Positions 18,165-26,910 are shown, counted from the first letter of the stretch. The stretch: 64,000 nucleotides of DNA from Ectobacillus sp048976805 (GCA_048976805.1 JBHGUR010000062.1:1-64000), one strand, 5' to 3'. The notes: a model not told the origin generated them from the sequence alone. Numbers and translations: made by a program.

Positions 18165-18519
18165 TATATTAAAATGCTGTCGCTAGGGCGCCTAACAGCA
18201 TTATGCTACAGCTACCCTGTAGAGCAGCAGAGGGGCTTTATTTATATGCAGCTGATTTGTAATTTCGGCATTGGCACTTGCATCCTATCTGCGGTTTACT
18301 CCTGCATAGACCACTATTAGAGTTTGGCTGCTTCTATACTCACCCGGATGACCTTGCCCTGCTATAGCCAAAAGATCGTTTTTTCGAAAGTAAAACGAAC
18401 CTCCCCTTTTCAAAGGGGAGCCATTCAGCATTTACTGTTAATCTGATTTATCCATTGAGCCCGCAATCAGCAGCGTTCTTCATCGGGCCTTCAGCAAAAA
18501 ACATCACATTTAATAAAAC
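18165..18519. other. Gene-free stretch with two hairpins and a family B relic
   Basis: AATGCTGT / ACAGCATT form a hairpin at 18172-18201 after ylaI. On the minus strand around 18310-18415 the order CCCCTTT/AAAGGGG hairpin, CATCCGG...AGTATAGAAGCAGCC and later CTATGCAGG resembles family B (CATCCGGCTATGCATAGAAGCGGTC). I read it as a decayed copy. No ORF with a ribosome site was seen. Confidence 0.4.
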
Positions 18520-18801
18520 TTAGTAATTTTTAAATTTTTCCGGTTCGCGAACCATTTGCTCTAAATAACAGTCAATCAACTCAAGCGGAAACCTTGCCGA
18601 TTTCGCCTGTTCCTTTTTTTCATACATAACCAGATACATTTCTTCGTGCTTCTCAACTACAATATTTCGGACACCATGTTCCTCCTTTAAGATGTTATCA
18701 AATAATTCATACGTTTCCTGTGCCGCTTTATCATCCGGCCTCGCCTCAGCAACCACTTTAATAGTCAGCCAATTATATAGTGCATCTTGTACAGAACGCA
18801 T
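18520..18801 (-). CDS. Small conserved protein next to ylaH, function unknown
   Basis: 93 residues from ATG 18801 (MRSVQDALYNW...), acidic/basic and mostly helical by composition, with no membrane segment and no recognised motif. It starts 13 bases after the ylaH stop and is preceded by AAAGGGGAG, so the two genes form an operon. I do not recognise a family. Confidence 0.65.
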   Translation of the reverse strand: MRSVQDALYNWLTIKVVAEARPDDKAAQETYELFDNILKEEHGVRNIVVEKHEEMYLVMYEKKEQAKSARFPLELIDCYLEQMVREPEKFKNY

Positions 18802-18814
18802 ACTTTTCTCCCCT

Positions 18815-19114
18815 TTACGCCTGTTGCTTTTTCGCCTGATATAAGCGTATCTTATAAATTCCCAATACAATTGCTGCAACAACTAACCCTTCCGCAACCG
18901 GCAAGAATACCGCAAAAAATGTTAAAACGGTACAGCCGAGCACAAGCGATATATATACAACTGCATTCTGCAGCAGCGGCAATTTGCGCGCAAACCCAAG
19001 GTTATACACAAGTATGCTCAGTACAATAACGGTTGCATATAAAAACCACATTCCCTCTTCTGGATTTTCTGCCACGTTATACAGCCTTGCGAAAAACGTC
19101 ATTTTTTCCAGCAC
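18815..19114 (-). CDS. ylaH: YlaH-like membrane protein
   Basis: 99 residues with three membrane helices and the YlaH pattern (ENPEEGMWFLYATV, LVYNLGFARKLPLLQNAVVY, CTVLTFFAVFLPVAEGLVVAAI). The start is GTG 19114, with AAAGGGGAG eight bases upstream. Function unknown. It sits directly downstream of bipA as in B. subtilis. Confidence 0.8.
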   Translation of the reverse strand: MLEKMTFFARLYNVAENPEEGMWFLYATVIVLSILVYNLGFARKLPLLQNAVVYISLVLGCTVLTFFAVFLPVAEGLVVAAIVLGIYKIRLYQAKKQQA

Positions 19115-19215
19115 GTCTGTTTCTCCCCTTTTTCCCCTATTCTACTATAAGAGTACCTTGCTTCGGATACACTGTCTAGTGAAAACGGTTTAAGCTAACA
19201 GAAATTTTGCAACGG

Positions 19216-19247
19216 AAAAAGCCCTTGCAGCTTGCAGGGGCTTTTTT
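19216..19247 (-). terminator. Terminator of bipA/typA
   Basis: AAAAAGCCCTTGCA / TGCAGGGGCTTTTT stem with one G-U pair, followed by T-rich sequence on the minus strand. Confidence 0.88.
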
Positions 19248-19249
19248 CA

Positions 19250-21109
19250 TTATTTTTGTTCCATTTCGGCATATTTTTTCTTTTTTGCAATCCGCTCGCG
19301 TTCATTTTTATCAAGAATCTTTTTGCGCAGACGAATGGATTCTGGCGTTACTTCACAGTACTCATCTTCATTTAAATACTCTAAAGATTCCTCAAGCGTC
19401 ATAATGCGCGGTTTTTTCATTGTCGCTGTTTGTTCTTTCGTTGCAGAGCGAATATTTGTTGCCTGCTTTACTTTTACAATGTTTACTGTTAAATCATTTT
19501 CACGGGTATGTTCTCCAACAATCATACCTTCATACACTTCTGTACCAGGCTCAACGAAAATAACGCCGCGGTCTTCCACTTGCATAATACCGTACGTAGA
19601 TGCTTTTCCCGTTTCCATAGATACAAGCACACCTTGGCGGCGGCCGCCAACCTGTCCCGACTGCATCGGCTGGTAGCTATCAAATGAGTGGTTAATAATT
19701 CCGTAACCGCGTGTTAACGTTAAAAACTCTGTAGTATAACCAATTAATCCGCGTGCCGGAACCATGAAAATAAGGCGAACTTGACCGTTTCCGTTATTAA
19801 TCATATCTAGCATCTCGCCTTTGCGCGCTCCCATAGATTCAATAATAGCGCCTGTATGCTCTTCTGGCACATCAATTTGGACGCGTTCTACCGGCTCGCA
19901 GCGCACACCGTCAATTTCTTTAATAATAACCTCTGGTTTGGATACTTGAAGTTCATATCCTTCGCGGCGCATATTCTCAATTAAAATGGACAAATGCAAT
20001 TCACCGCGCCCGGAAACAATCCACGCATCAGGAGAATCCGTATTTTCCACACGCAAGCTTACATCTGTTTGCAACTGTGCGCGAAGACGCTCTTCAATTT
20101 TGCGCGCTGTTACAAATTTCCCTTCACGGCCCGCAAATGGGCTGTTATTTACAAGAAAAGTCATTTGCAGCGTTGGTTCATCAATCCGAAGAACAGGCAA
20201 TGCTTCTTGGTGCTCAATCGGGCATACTGTTTCGCCGACGTTAATATCCTCCATACCGGAAACAGCCACTAAATCCCCAGCTTTTGCCTCTTGAATTTCT
20301 TCACGCCTCAATCCGAAGAATCCAAAAATTTTCGTTACACGAAACTGCTTAACGCTTCCGTCCAATTTCATTAAAGCTACCTGCTGCCCTACCTTCATCG
20401 TACCGCGAAAAACGCGCCCGATTCCAATACGGCCAACATAATCATTATAATCTAACAGCGCCACCTGAAATTGCAGGGGTTCTTCGCTATTATCAATCGG
20501 AGATGGAATATGCTCAACAATTGTATCAAACAATGCCTTCATATTTTCTTCCTGATTTGCCGGATTTGGGTCTAAGCTCGCTGTTCCATTAATTGCAGAC
20601 GCATATACAACAGGGAATTCTAATTGCTCTTCATTCGCACCTAATTCAATGAATAAATCGAGAACTTCATCTACTACTTCCTCAGGGCGCGCAAAATCAC
20701 GGTCAATTTTATTGACAACCACAATTGGTGTTAAGTTTTGTTCTAAAGCTTTCTTGAGTACAAATCGGGTTTGCGGCATACACCCTTCGTACGCATCCAC
20801 AACAAGCAGTACGCCGTCTACCATCTTCATAATCCGTTCCACTTCGCCGCCGAAATCTGCGTGGCCTGGTGTATCTAGGATATTGATGCGCTTATCATTG
20901 TACTGAATCGCTGTATTTTTCGCTAAAATTGTAATACCGCGTTCTCTCTCTATATCATTAAAATCCATAGCGCGTTCTTCTACTTGCTCGTTCGTACGAA
21001 ATGTTCCAGCTTGACGCAACAACTGATCCACAAGCGTTGTTTTTCCGTGGTCAACGTGCGCAATAATTGCAATATTGCGTAAATCTTCTCGTTTTTTCAA
21101 TATGTCCAA
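19250..21109 (-). CDS. typA: Ribosome-associated GTPase BipA/TypA (YlaG)
   Basis: 619-residue translational GTPase related to EF-G/LepA. G1 AHVDHGKTT (17-25), switch II DTPGHADFGGEVER, NKID and ASA nucleotide-specificity motifs, then domain II, the V-like domain and the C-terminal BipA-specific domain with GRGELHLSIL and RGYGIINHSFD. It acts on ribosome assembly and growth at low temperature or under stress. Full length, divergent from ylaF. Confidence 0.96.
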   Translation of the reverse strand: MDILKKREDLRNIAIIAHVDHGKTTLVDQLLRQAGTFRTNEQVEERAMDFNDIERERGITILAKNTAIQYNDKRINILDTPGHADFGGEVERIMKMVDGVLLVVDAYEGCMPQTRFVLKKALEQNLTPIVVVNKIDRDFARPEEVVDEVLDLFIELGANEEQLEFPVVYASAINGTASLDPNPANQEENMKALFDTIVEHIPSPIDNSEEPLQFQVALLDYNDYVGRIGIGRVFRGTMKVGQQVALMKLDGSVKQFRVTKIFGFFGLRREEIQEAKAGDLVAVSGMEDINVGETVCPIEHQEALPVLRIDEPTLQMTFLVNNSPFAGREGKFVTARKIEERLRAQLQTDVSLRVENTDSPDAWIVSGRGELHLSILIENMRREGYELQVSKPEVIIKEIDGVRCEPVERVQIDVPEEHTGAIIESMGARKGEMLDMINNGNGQVRLIFMVPARGLIGYTTEFLTLTRGYGIINHSFDSYQPMQSGQVGGRRQGVLVSMETGKASTYGIMQVEDRGVIFVEPGTEVYEGMIVGEHTRENDLTVNIVKVKQATNIRSATKEQTATMKKPRIMTLEESLEYLNEDEYCEVTPESIRLRKKILDKNERERIAKKKKYAEMEQK

Positions 21110-21243
21110 CTCCTAATGTCTTTTTAGTCCTTTTCTATTATAAGAGCGATGTCTATCCGTTGCAATCTAAATGAAAAAGGATACTAAAATATAGTTGTTT
21201 TCTCATAATTGTGTACAGTACAATAAACTTGGAGGGTGAAGTA

Positions 21244-21414
21244 ATGGAACAAATTCAATACCGCTTACTAATTACTGCTATTGTAACCGTCATTTTCATG
21301 ATCGGCATCGGAGTTATGATCGCCGAAAAAAGCACATTCGGCACTATTATTTGTATTATCGGAACAACCGCATCAATGGGCTACGGCTTTGCAACGAAAC
21401 GCAAGCTGCGTTAA
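21244..21414 (+). CDS. ylaF: YlaF-like small membrane protein (DUF5325)
   Basis: 56 residues with two hydrophobic helices (LLITAIVTVIFMIGIGVMI and GTIICIIGTTASMGYGFA) and a basic tail. It is divergent from bipA, matching ylaF in B. subtilis. ATG 21244 has TTGGAGGGTGA upstream. Function unknown. Confidence 0.8.
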   Translation: MEQIQYRLLITAIVTVIFMIGIGVMIAEKSTFGTIICIIGTTASMGYGFATKRKLR

Positions 21415-21621
21415 CTAACAGCCCTTTGCTTCTGTGTTTTCACAGAAGTTTTTTTACGCGTTAAGGAATAAGGTGCAAGGTGTCCTTCTGCCTGCGCCTG
21501 TCTTACAAATTGGCGGTTTTTCTTTAGTTTGCGTAATTTTGTTAAGAAGACACGGCTAGATTTAATTTTTTCTTCGTTAATAAAGATAACAGATTATTTC
21601 TTTGCCAGAAATCCTATACAT
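21411..21621 (-). pseudogene. Possible frameshifted small basic protein gene antisense to the ylaF terminator
   Basis: On the minus strand a 60-codon open frame (21593 to stop at 21411-21413) has no ATG/GTG/TTG start. It encodes a lysine/arginine-rich sequence (IKSSRVFLTKLRKLKKNRQF, then QAEGHLAPYSLTRKK) with normal Bacillus codon use. An ATG at 21621 with AAGGAT upstream opens another frame that stops after 14 codons, just where the basic frame begins. One indel would join them. It could instead be chance. Confidence 0.35.
21429..21455 (+). terminator. Terminator of ylaF
   Basis: CTTCTGTG / CACAGAAG stem with TTTT loop and TTTTTTT. Confidence 0.88.
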
Positions 21622-21675
21622 ACTATCCTTGGATTCTGAAGCATACCGATTTTTATTTTTTTATTCGTGCATCAT

Positions 21676-21721
21676 AAAAAGCCAAAGAGCGAAGAGGGTA
21701 TCTCTGCTCTTTGGCTTTTTT
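21676..21721 (-). terminator. Terminator of the inositol monophosphatase gene
   Basis: AAAAAGCCAAAGAGC / GCTCTTTGGCTTTTT, 15-bp stem with a 15-base loop, abutting the stop codon. Confidence 0.88.
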
Positions 21722-22517
21722 AGCATTGCTGATTCACATATTGCAACAGTTGCTCATGCACGCCCGGCTTTGCAACAATTACACTGCTTTTATGAATCGG
21801 GCTTAAAGGTTCCCCATCAAATGTCGTAATAAGCGCACCAGCTTCCCTTACAATCACAGCTCCGCCGCCAAAATCCCATGGCGAAAGTCTAGGAGTAATG
21901 TAACCATCCAAGCGCCCAGTCGCAACATAAATAATTTCTAAAGCTGCGCATCCGTAAGAACGCGTGCCTCTTGAACTGCGGACAATATTAGCTATTTTTA
22001 TGCAGTCAAGCAACGGATTTTCTATTAGCCATGAAGCATTTACCCCTATAACCGCTTCATGCAGCATACCGTTGGACAGCTTAGGAATAACAATGCCGTT
22101 GCAAAATGCACCTTCTCCTGCCTTTGCATGATACAATTCATCATGCACCGGATCGTAGATGAGCCCGAGCCTCCCTTTTCCATTATGATAAACACCCACT
22201 GAAATAGCAAAATTGCGCTTTTGATGGATAAAATTCATCGTACCGTCAATCGGGTCGATTAGCCATATTATCCCTTCCGTGGAAGTAGGCTCGTCTCCAT
22301 ATCCTTCCTCCCCCAATATGTAGTGTTCAGGAAATGTATTATGAATCCTTTCTATAAAAAACTGCTCAATCTTCCGATCCATATTGGTCACTAAATCGGA
22401 TGCGCTCGTTTTCGTTTCAATCGTGATAGCTTCTTCCAAGGAAGCAATGAGCATTTGCCCTGCTTCTTTTATCCATTCTTTTGCATAGTTTTCGATATCA
22501 TTCCATAATTGCTGCAT
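21720..22517 (-). CDS. yktC: Inositol-1-monophosphatase family protein (YktC/SuhB type)
   Basis: 265-residue Mg2+/Li+-sensitive phosphatase. Metal-binding motifs are present: GEEG near residue 75, WLIDPIDGTMNFIH near 90-103, and WDFGGGAVIVREAGA near the C-terminus. It hydrolyses inositol-1-phosphate or related phosphates (PAP-type substrates are not excluded). It is flanked by ykzI/yktA-type genes, as in the B. subtilis ykt cluster. Confidence 0.9.
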   Translation of the reverse strand: MQQLWNDIENYAKEWIKEAGQMLIASLEEAITIETKTSASDLVTNMDRKIEQFFIERIHNTFPEHYILGEEGYGDEPTSTEGIIWLIDPIDGTMNFIHQKRNFAISVGVYHNGKGRLGLIYDPVHDELYHAKAGEGAFCNGIVIPKLSNGMLHEAVIGVNASWLIENPLLDCIKIANIVRSSRGTRSYGCAALEIIYVATGRLDGYITPRLSPWDFGGGAVIVREAGALITTFDGEPLSPIHKSSVIVAKPGVHEQLLQYVNQQC

Positions 22518-22547
22518 ATTCCAACACTCCGATCTGTACTGTCACAG

Positions 22548-22574
22548 AAAAAACGAACCTATGCATAAGGTTCG
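22548..22574 (-). terminator. Terminator of the ykzI-like gene
   Basis: CGAACCT / AGGTTCG with ATGCATA loop; the minus strand continues TTTTTTCTG. Confidence 0.85.
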
Positions 22575-22606
22575 CACCAATTTTGGTTTTATACATATCA
22601 TAATTA

Positions 22607-22795
22607 TTATGCTTCTAGGCGAATCATTTCAAGTCTTAATATCTCCAATTTTTTCTTGCATTCTTCTTTTTTCTGTTCATCATTTTCCATCATCGCATCA
22701 TACAAAGTTGCCAACTCGTAATCTAATTCTAACCGCAACACCGGAATCCTCTTTTCAGCATCTGTTCTTTTTAAAGCATTAATTACCTGTCTCAT
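22607..22795 (-). CDS. ykzI: Small coiled, charged protein (YkzI-like)
   Basis: 62 residues, strongly charged and helical (KRTDAEKRIPVLRLELDYELA, then ENDEQKKEECKKKLEILRLE), probably a short coiled coil. Size and position between yktC and yktA match B. subtilis ykzI. Function unknown. GGAGG precedes ATG 22795. Confidence 0.6.
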   Translation of the reverse strand: MRQVINALKRTDAEKRIPVLRLELDYELATLYDAMMENDEQKKEECKKKLEILRLEMIRLEA

Positions 22796-22944
22796 TTACA
22801 TTTGCCTCCTCCCAATTTCTTAGTTTGCCCTCGACCGTGAATTTACTTAATTTTCAGTTATTTTGTTTTATATCATATTATGTGGGATAAATCCTCTATG
22901 CAACAAATTTGTATTTTTGCCTAAGAATTTTTTGAACGCCTTTT

Positions 22945-22973
22945 TTTATGAATAGTACAAGCTGTGCTAGAAT
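22945..22973 (+). promoter_or_regulatory. Candidate extended -10 promoter for a short RNA/peptide
   Basis: TGCTAGAAT (extended -10, TAGAAT at 22968-22973) with only a weak -35 (TTTATG). A leader of about 25 bases would precede the small ORF at 23004. Confidence 0.45.
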
Positions 22974-23003
22974 AAAAGCAAAATGCCATCAGGGGGAAGA
23001 ATC

Positions 23004-23075
23004 ATGAGAGGTAGAAGAAAACGGACAATGAATTCATTGTCCGTTTTCTTGTTGTTGTATCATTATATCACTTAG
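23004..23075 (+). CDS. Short peptide, basic N-terminus and hydrophobic C-terminus (unannotated type)
   Basis: ATG with GGGGGAAG six bases upstream opens 23 codons: MRGRRKRTMNSLSVF followed by LLLYHYIT. The pattern is five basic residues, then a short hydrophobic stretch that could enter a membrane. Codons 5-15 overlap a 30-base perfect palindrome. It might be a real small membrane peptide, a leader peptide, or a terminator preceded by a chance ORF. The surrounding 300-base gap between ykzI and yktA has nothing else. Confidence 0.4.
   Translation: MRGRRKRTMNSLSVFLLLYHYIT
23018..23047. terminator. 30-base perfect palindrome inside the short ORF; terminator of yktA
   Basis: AAAACGGACAATGAA / TTCATTGTCCGTTTT pair over 15 bp without a loop, with T-rich continuation on both strands (TTTTCTTGTT and TTTTCTTCT). 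It can end yktA transcription leftward and stop or attenuate the rightward transcript. Confidence 0.75.
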
Positions 23076-23097
23076 TTTATAAACTTTCAAAACATTT

Positions 23098-23367
23098 TTA
23101 CAACTTTATTATATTGTTTTTTTCTGCCTCTTTTGCTTTTTGAACTGCGCGGTAGCATGAATAGCCGCTTATTTCTTCAAACTCCGCATCAATTTTTTTC
23201 TCTTCCGCCTTGCCTGGAACAATTTCTTTAAAACGGCGGTACGCATTCATGAGCTCTTCCTGTTTTACGCCTTGCTCATACGCCTTTTCCACTGCCTCAT
23301 AAAACTTAATAACATCTACTATTTCCTTTGTTGACCACTCATAGTCCAACGGATATTGATAGTCCAT
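23098..23367 (-). CDS. yktA: UPF0223 protein YktA
   Basis: 89-residue protein matching YktA along its length (YQYPLDYEWSTKEIVDVIKF, RFKEIVPGKAEEKKIDAEFE, SGYSCYRAVQKAKE). A small helical cytoplasmic protein of unknown role. It starts ten bases after the stop of the upstream nitronate monooxygenase-like gene, so the two probably share a transcript. Confidence 0.9.
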   Translation of the reverse strand: MDYQYPLDYEWSTKEIVDVIKFYEAVEKAYEQGVKQEELMNAYRRFKEIVPGKAEEKKIDAEFEEISGYSCYRAVQKAKEAEKNNIIKL

Positions 23368-23376
23368 TTGTTCACC

Positions 23377-24336
23377 TCATTTACTCCATTTCTTGCGAAT
23401 TCCTTCCGCTTCTTCGATTATACAGGTAAATAATTGCTGCACGGTTGGAATATCTTTAATCCTCCCCATCACTTGCCCTGCCCATGCAAACCCCTCTGAT
23501 TCATTTCCTTCATAAATATAACGCCGGTTGGCAAGACCGCTTATGTAATCCTTTATCCCCTCATATCCTTTACCTTCTCGTTCAAGCTCCAGAATTTGAT
23601 TTGTCCAATCATTGCGAAGCGCTCGCGCCGGCGCTCCAATTGTTCTCTTAATAACAACCGTATCCGTTTCTGTCCCTTTTACAAGCGCTTCCTTATATAA
23701 AGGATGCGCATGAACACATTCCTCTGTAGCAATAAAGCGTGTTCCCATTTCAATCCCTTCCGCTCCCAAGCTCAACGCTGCCATTAAACCCCTGCCATCG
23801 CCAATGCCGCCTGAAGCAATGACGGGGATAGAAACCGCATCTACAACTTGAGGAACAAGCACCATTGTACCGATATCATCCCGTCCAAGATGGCCTCCCC
23901 CCTCTTGGCCAACGACCATTACGGCATCTGCACCGAGTTCTTCTGCTTTTTCTGCTTGCCGCCTTGCCGCAACAAGTACAAGCTTTTTAATATCGGTTCC
24001 TTCTAATCGCTTAAAAATAGGTGTCGGATTTCCGCCGGTCATTGTTATAACAGGAATCTGCTCCTCAATGGCGACCTCAAGCATATGTTCAAACGGCCTG
24101 CCATGCTGTCCGATTGCATAATTGATGCCAAACGGCTTGTCGGTCATGCTGCGCACTTTCCGAATCTCCTCACGAAGCGCCTCTGGAGAAGGCAGGCTCA
24201 TAGCTGTAATTTGCCCTAATCCCCCTGCATTACTCACAGCCGCAGCTAAGTCAGCATACGCTAAATACGCCAATCCGCCTTGGATAATTGGATACTTGAT
24301 TCCAAGCAGCTCCGTAACTCTCGTCTCCCAATTCAT
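23377..24336 (-). CDS. Nitronate monooxygenase / FabK-like FMN TIM-barrel enzyme
   Basis: 319-residue FMN-dependent TIM barrel. Visible are YPIIQGGLAYLA at the N-terminus, the nucleotide-binding VVGQEGGGHLGRDD and the phosphate loop IPVIASGGIGDGRGL, typical of class II nitronate monooxygenases and FabK-type enoyl-ACP reductases. The substrate cannot be decided here. Two tandem ATGs (24339, 24336) follow AAAGGGGG; the second has the better spacing. This gene is inserted between speA and yktA compared with B. subtilis. Confidence 0.85.
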   Translation of the reverse strand: MNWETRVTELLGIKYPIIQGGLAYLAYADLAAAVSNAGGLGQITAMSLPSPEALREEIRKVRSMTDKPFGINYAIGQHGRPFEHMLEVAIEEQIPVITMTGGNPTPIFKRLEGTDIKKLVLVAARRQAEKAEELGADAVMVVGQEGGGHLGRDDIGTMVLVPQVVDAVSIPVIASGGIGDGRGLMAALSLGAEGIEMGTRFIATEECVHAHPLYKEALVKGTETDTVVIKRTIGAPARALRNDWTNQILELEREGKGYEGIKDYISGLANRRYIYEGNESEGFAWAGQVMGRIKDIPTVQQLFTCIIEEAEGIRKKWSK

Positions 24337-24527
24337 CATATAGCCCCCTTTATATTTATACATTGTTTTTCGATGTTTTCTCCTGCTGTTTCCCCTATAT
24401 ACTAAATTACACATTTTCGTATGATTTTTCTATACATATATCATCATAGGTGGTATAATTCATTTGTTTTGTATCGAATGATATTTCATATTCAGATAAA
24501 TACTAATTATACAAAGGGGTGTATAGA

Positions 24528-26000
24528 TTGTCCCAATATGAAACACCATTATTTACTTCTTTAGTAGAACATAGCAAACGGAACCCTGTCCAATTCCACA
24601 TTCCAGGACATAAAAAAGGCCAGGGAATGGACCCTGAATTCCGTGCGTTTATTGGGGATAACGCATTATCTATTGATCTTATTAACATCGCGCCGCTCGA
24701 TGACCTTCATCATCCAAAAGGGGCTATTAAAAAAGCGCAGGCTTTAGCTGCTGAAGCTTTTGGCGCTGACCATACATTTTTTTCTGTCCAAGGAACAAGC
24801 GGCGCAATTATGACAATGGTAATGAGTGTTTGCGGACCTGGAGACAAAATTCTTGTTCCGCGCAACGTCCATAAATCGGTTATGTCCGCCATTATTTTTT
24901 CCGGTGCCAAGCCGATTTTCATTCATCCCGAAATTGATCCGGAGCTCGGCATTTCCCACGGTATGACAATTGCTTCAGTCAAGCACGCGCTCGAAGCGCA
25001 TCCTGACGCAAAAGGACTTTTAGTTATCAATCCAACCTATTTTGGATTCGCTGCCGACTTAAAGCAAATTGTAGAAATCGCTCACTCATACAATGTTCCT
25101 GTTCTTGTGGATGAAGCTCACGGCGTTCATATCCACTTTCATGACGATTTACCACTATCCGCTATGCAGGCAGGTGCGGATATGGCAGCGACAAGCGTCC
25201 ATAAACTTGGAGGTTCACTTACACAAAGCTCTATCCTAAATGTAAGAGAAGGCTTGATAAACGTAAAACACGTGCAAGCTATTATTAGTATGCTGACAAC
25301 TACTTCTACCTCCTATATTCTCCTTGCCTCTTTAGATACGGCAAGAAAGCGCTTGGCAACCGAGGGCAAGCAACTAATCGATCAAACTATCCGGCTGGCG
25401 CAAAAAACACGTAAAGAAATTAACCGAATTGAATCCTTATATTGCCCAGGCGAAGAGCGCCTAGGCACAGATGCTACATTTGATTTAGATCCGACGAAGC
25501 TGATCATTTCTGTAAAGGAGCTTGGAATTACCGGGCATGACGCTGAACGTTGGCTTCGTGAAAAATATAATATTGAAGTAGAAATGTCCGATTTATATAA
25601 TATTTTGTGCCTTATTACTCTTGGGGACACGGAAGCTGAAGCCGCTATTCTTGTTCAAGCTCTGCGCGATTTATCAAATACCTTTAAATCCTTGGAAGAT
25701 AAGAAGGTGCCTCTCCGTGCCGAAGTGCCTGATATTCCTGTTCTTGCCTTGTCCCCGCGCGATGCTTTTTATTCCGAAACGGAGATTGTGCCGTTTTGGG
25801 AAGCTGCTGGACGTATTATTGCTGAATTTGTAATGGTGTATCCTCCAGGAATCCCTATTTTTACGCCGGGTGAAATTATTACAAAAGACAATCTTGATTA
25901 TATTATAAAAAATTTAGAAGCTGGATTGCCTGTTCAAGGCCCTGAAGACATGGAACTTAAAACATTGCGTGTAATTAAAGAGTACAAGCCTATCACTTGA
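24528..26000 (+). CDS. speA: Arginine/lysine decarboxylase-type enzyme SpeA
   Basis: 490-residue fold-I PLP decarboxylase of the Orn/Lys/Arg family. The N-terminus has FHIPGHKKGQG, the PLP lysine is Lys226 in SVHKLGGSLTQSS, and DEAHGVHI holds the PLP-ring aspartate region. In B. subtilis SpeA makes agmatine for spermidine synthesis; assignment to arginine is by orthology. The start is TTG 24528, six bases after AAAGGGGTG; relatives begin MSQYETPLF. Its 3' end forms a long terminator hairpin. Confidence 0.93.
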   Translation: MSQYETPLFTSLVEHSKRNPVQFHIPGHKKGQGMDPEFRAFIGDNALSIDLINIAPLDDLHHPKGAIKKAQALAAEAFGADHTFFSVQGTSGAIMTMVMSVCGPGDKILVPRNVHKSVMSAIIFSGAKPIFIHPEIDPELGISHGMTIASVKHALEAHPDAKGLLVINPTYFGFAADLKQIVEIAHSYNVPVLVDEAHGVHIHFHDDLPLSAMQAGADMAATSVHKLGGSLTQSSILNVREGLINVKHVQAIISMLTTTSTSYILLASLDTARKRLATEGKQLIDQTIRLAQKTRKEINRIESLYCPGEERLGTDATFDLDPTKLIISVKELGITGHDAERWLREKYNIEVEMSDLYNILCLITLGDTEAEAAILVQALRDLSNTFKSLEDKKVPLRAEVPDIPVLALSPRDAFYSETEIVPFWEAAGRIIAEFVMVYPPGIPIFTPGEIITKDNLDYIIKNLEAGLPVQGPEDMELKTLRVIKEYKPIT

Positions 26001-26027
26001 TAGGCTTGTACTCTTTAATCACCCTTT
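25971..26027 (+). terminator. Terminator of speA, unusually long stem overlapping the last codons
   Basis: The last ten codons pair with the downstream sequence: 25971-25995 against 25998-26022 match at 24 of 25 positions (core GAGTACAAGCCTATCA). CCTTTTTC follows. The loop is only two bases. Confidence 0.9.
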
Positions 26028-26079
26028 TTCACTATTATCATACCATATAAGGAATTTAAATATATGGGTGGGATGCTTT

Positions 26080-26910
26080 GTGATTGTAATTGGCCGTTCC
26101 ATTGTACATCCTTATCTCACAAATAAGTCAGAGCCTTTTTTCGATGCAAAGCAGCAAATTCTCAGCATTATGACCAGCAATCAAGAAGTATATGCTTATC
26201 AATCAACCAATCAGCTTGCGTTTGATGTAAATGTAAGAGTAAATATGGTTCTTTCCTGTATAGACATGTTTAGCAGCGGTTTGCAATTTCGAACCTTTAA
26301 GGAAGCTTATTGTAATCCAGAGTTTTGGGAACTCACGAAATTAGGCGGATTTCAATTAAAAAAAGGAGTGCCTGCTTCGTTTGCCATACGCGATATTTTT
26401 GCAAACGGCAAAAAATACGGCACTGAATGCGCTACAGCTATGATTATTATTATTTATAAGGCTTTGCTAGATATATATAGCGAACAAACATTCAATGAGT
26501 TATTTGCAAATTTGTTGCTTTATACGTGGGATTATGACAAAGATTTAAAGCTTATCACGAAAAACGGTGGAGAAATCATTCCTGGCGATCTCGTTTATTT
26601 TAAAAATCCGCAAGTACATCCGGACACGATGGAATGGCAGGGAGAAAACACAGTGTACTTAGGGGACGGCTTATATTATGGCCACGGTGTTGGGATTAAA
26701 ACAGAAAAACAAATTATTGATAGCTTAAATGAACGCCGCCGTCCAAATGCATTTCTTTCCGCTTACCTAACAGATTTAATAACAAGAATCAATTCTTATG
26801 CTATGGGGCAATATGCTTCTCTTCAAAAAATGCAAACAAAAATTGAATTTATTCCAATCCGTGACGATGCAATTATCGCTACAATCGGGCACTCAACTTC
26901 TATTCATTAG
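26080..26910 (+). CDS. tgl: Protein-glutamine gamma-glutamyltransferase (spore coat transglutaminase)
   Basis: 276-residue Tgl. The catalytic Cys117 lies in YGTECATAMII. Other family segments are GDLVYFKNPQV, WQGENTVYLGDGLYYGHGVG and the C-terminal AYLTDLITRI. It cross-links spore coat proteins such as GerQ. The start is GTG 26080, the family's usual MIVIGR start, with GGTGGGAT upstream; an upstream ATG in frame has no separate site. Expression is expected in the mother cell during sporulation, but no promoter is assigned. Confidence 0.93.
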   Translation: MIVIGRSIVHPYLTNKSEPFFDAKQQILSIMTSNQEVYAYQSTNQLAFDVNVRVNMVLSCIDMFSSGLQFRTFKEAYCNPEFWELTKLGGFQLKKGVPASFAIRDIFANGKKYGTECATAMIIIIYKALLDIYSEQTFNELFANLLLYTWDYDKDLKLITKNGGEIIPGDLVYFKNPQVHPDTMEWQGENTVYLGDGLYYGHGVGIKTEKQIIDSLNERRRPNAFLSAYLTDLITRINSYAMGQYASLQKMQTKIEFIPIRDDAIIATIGHSTSIH

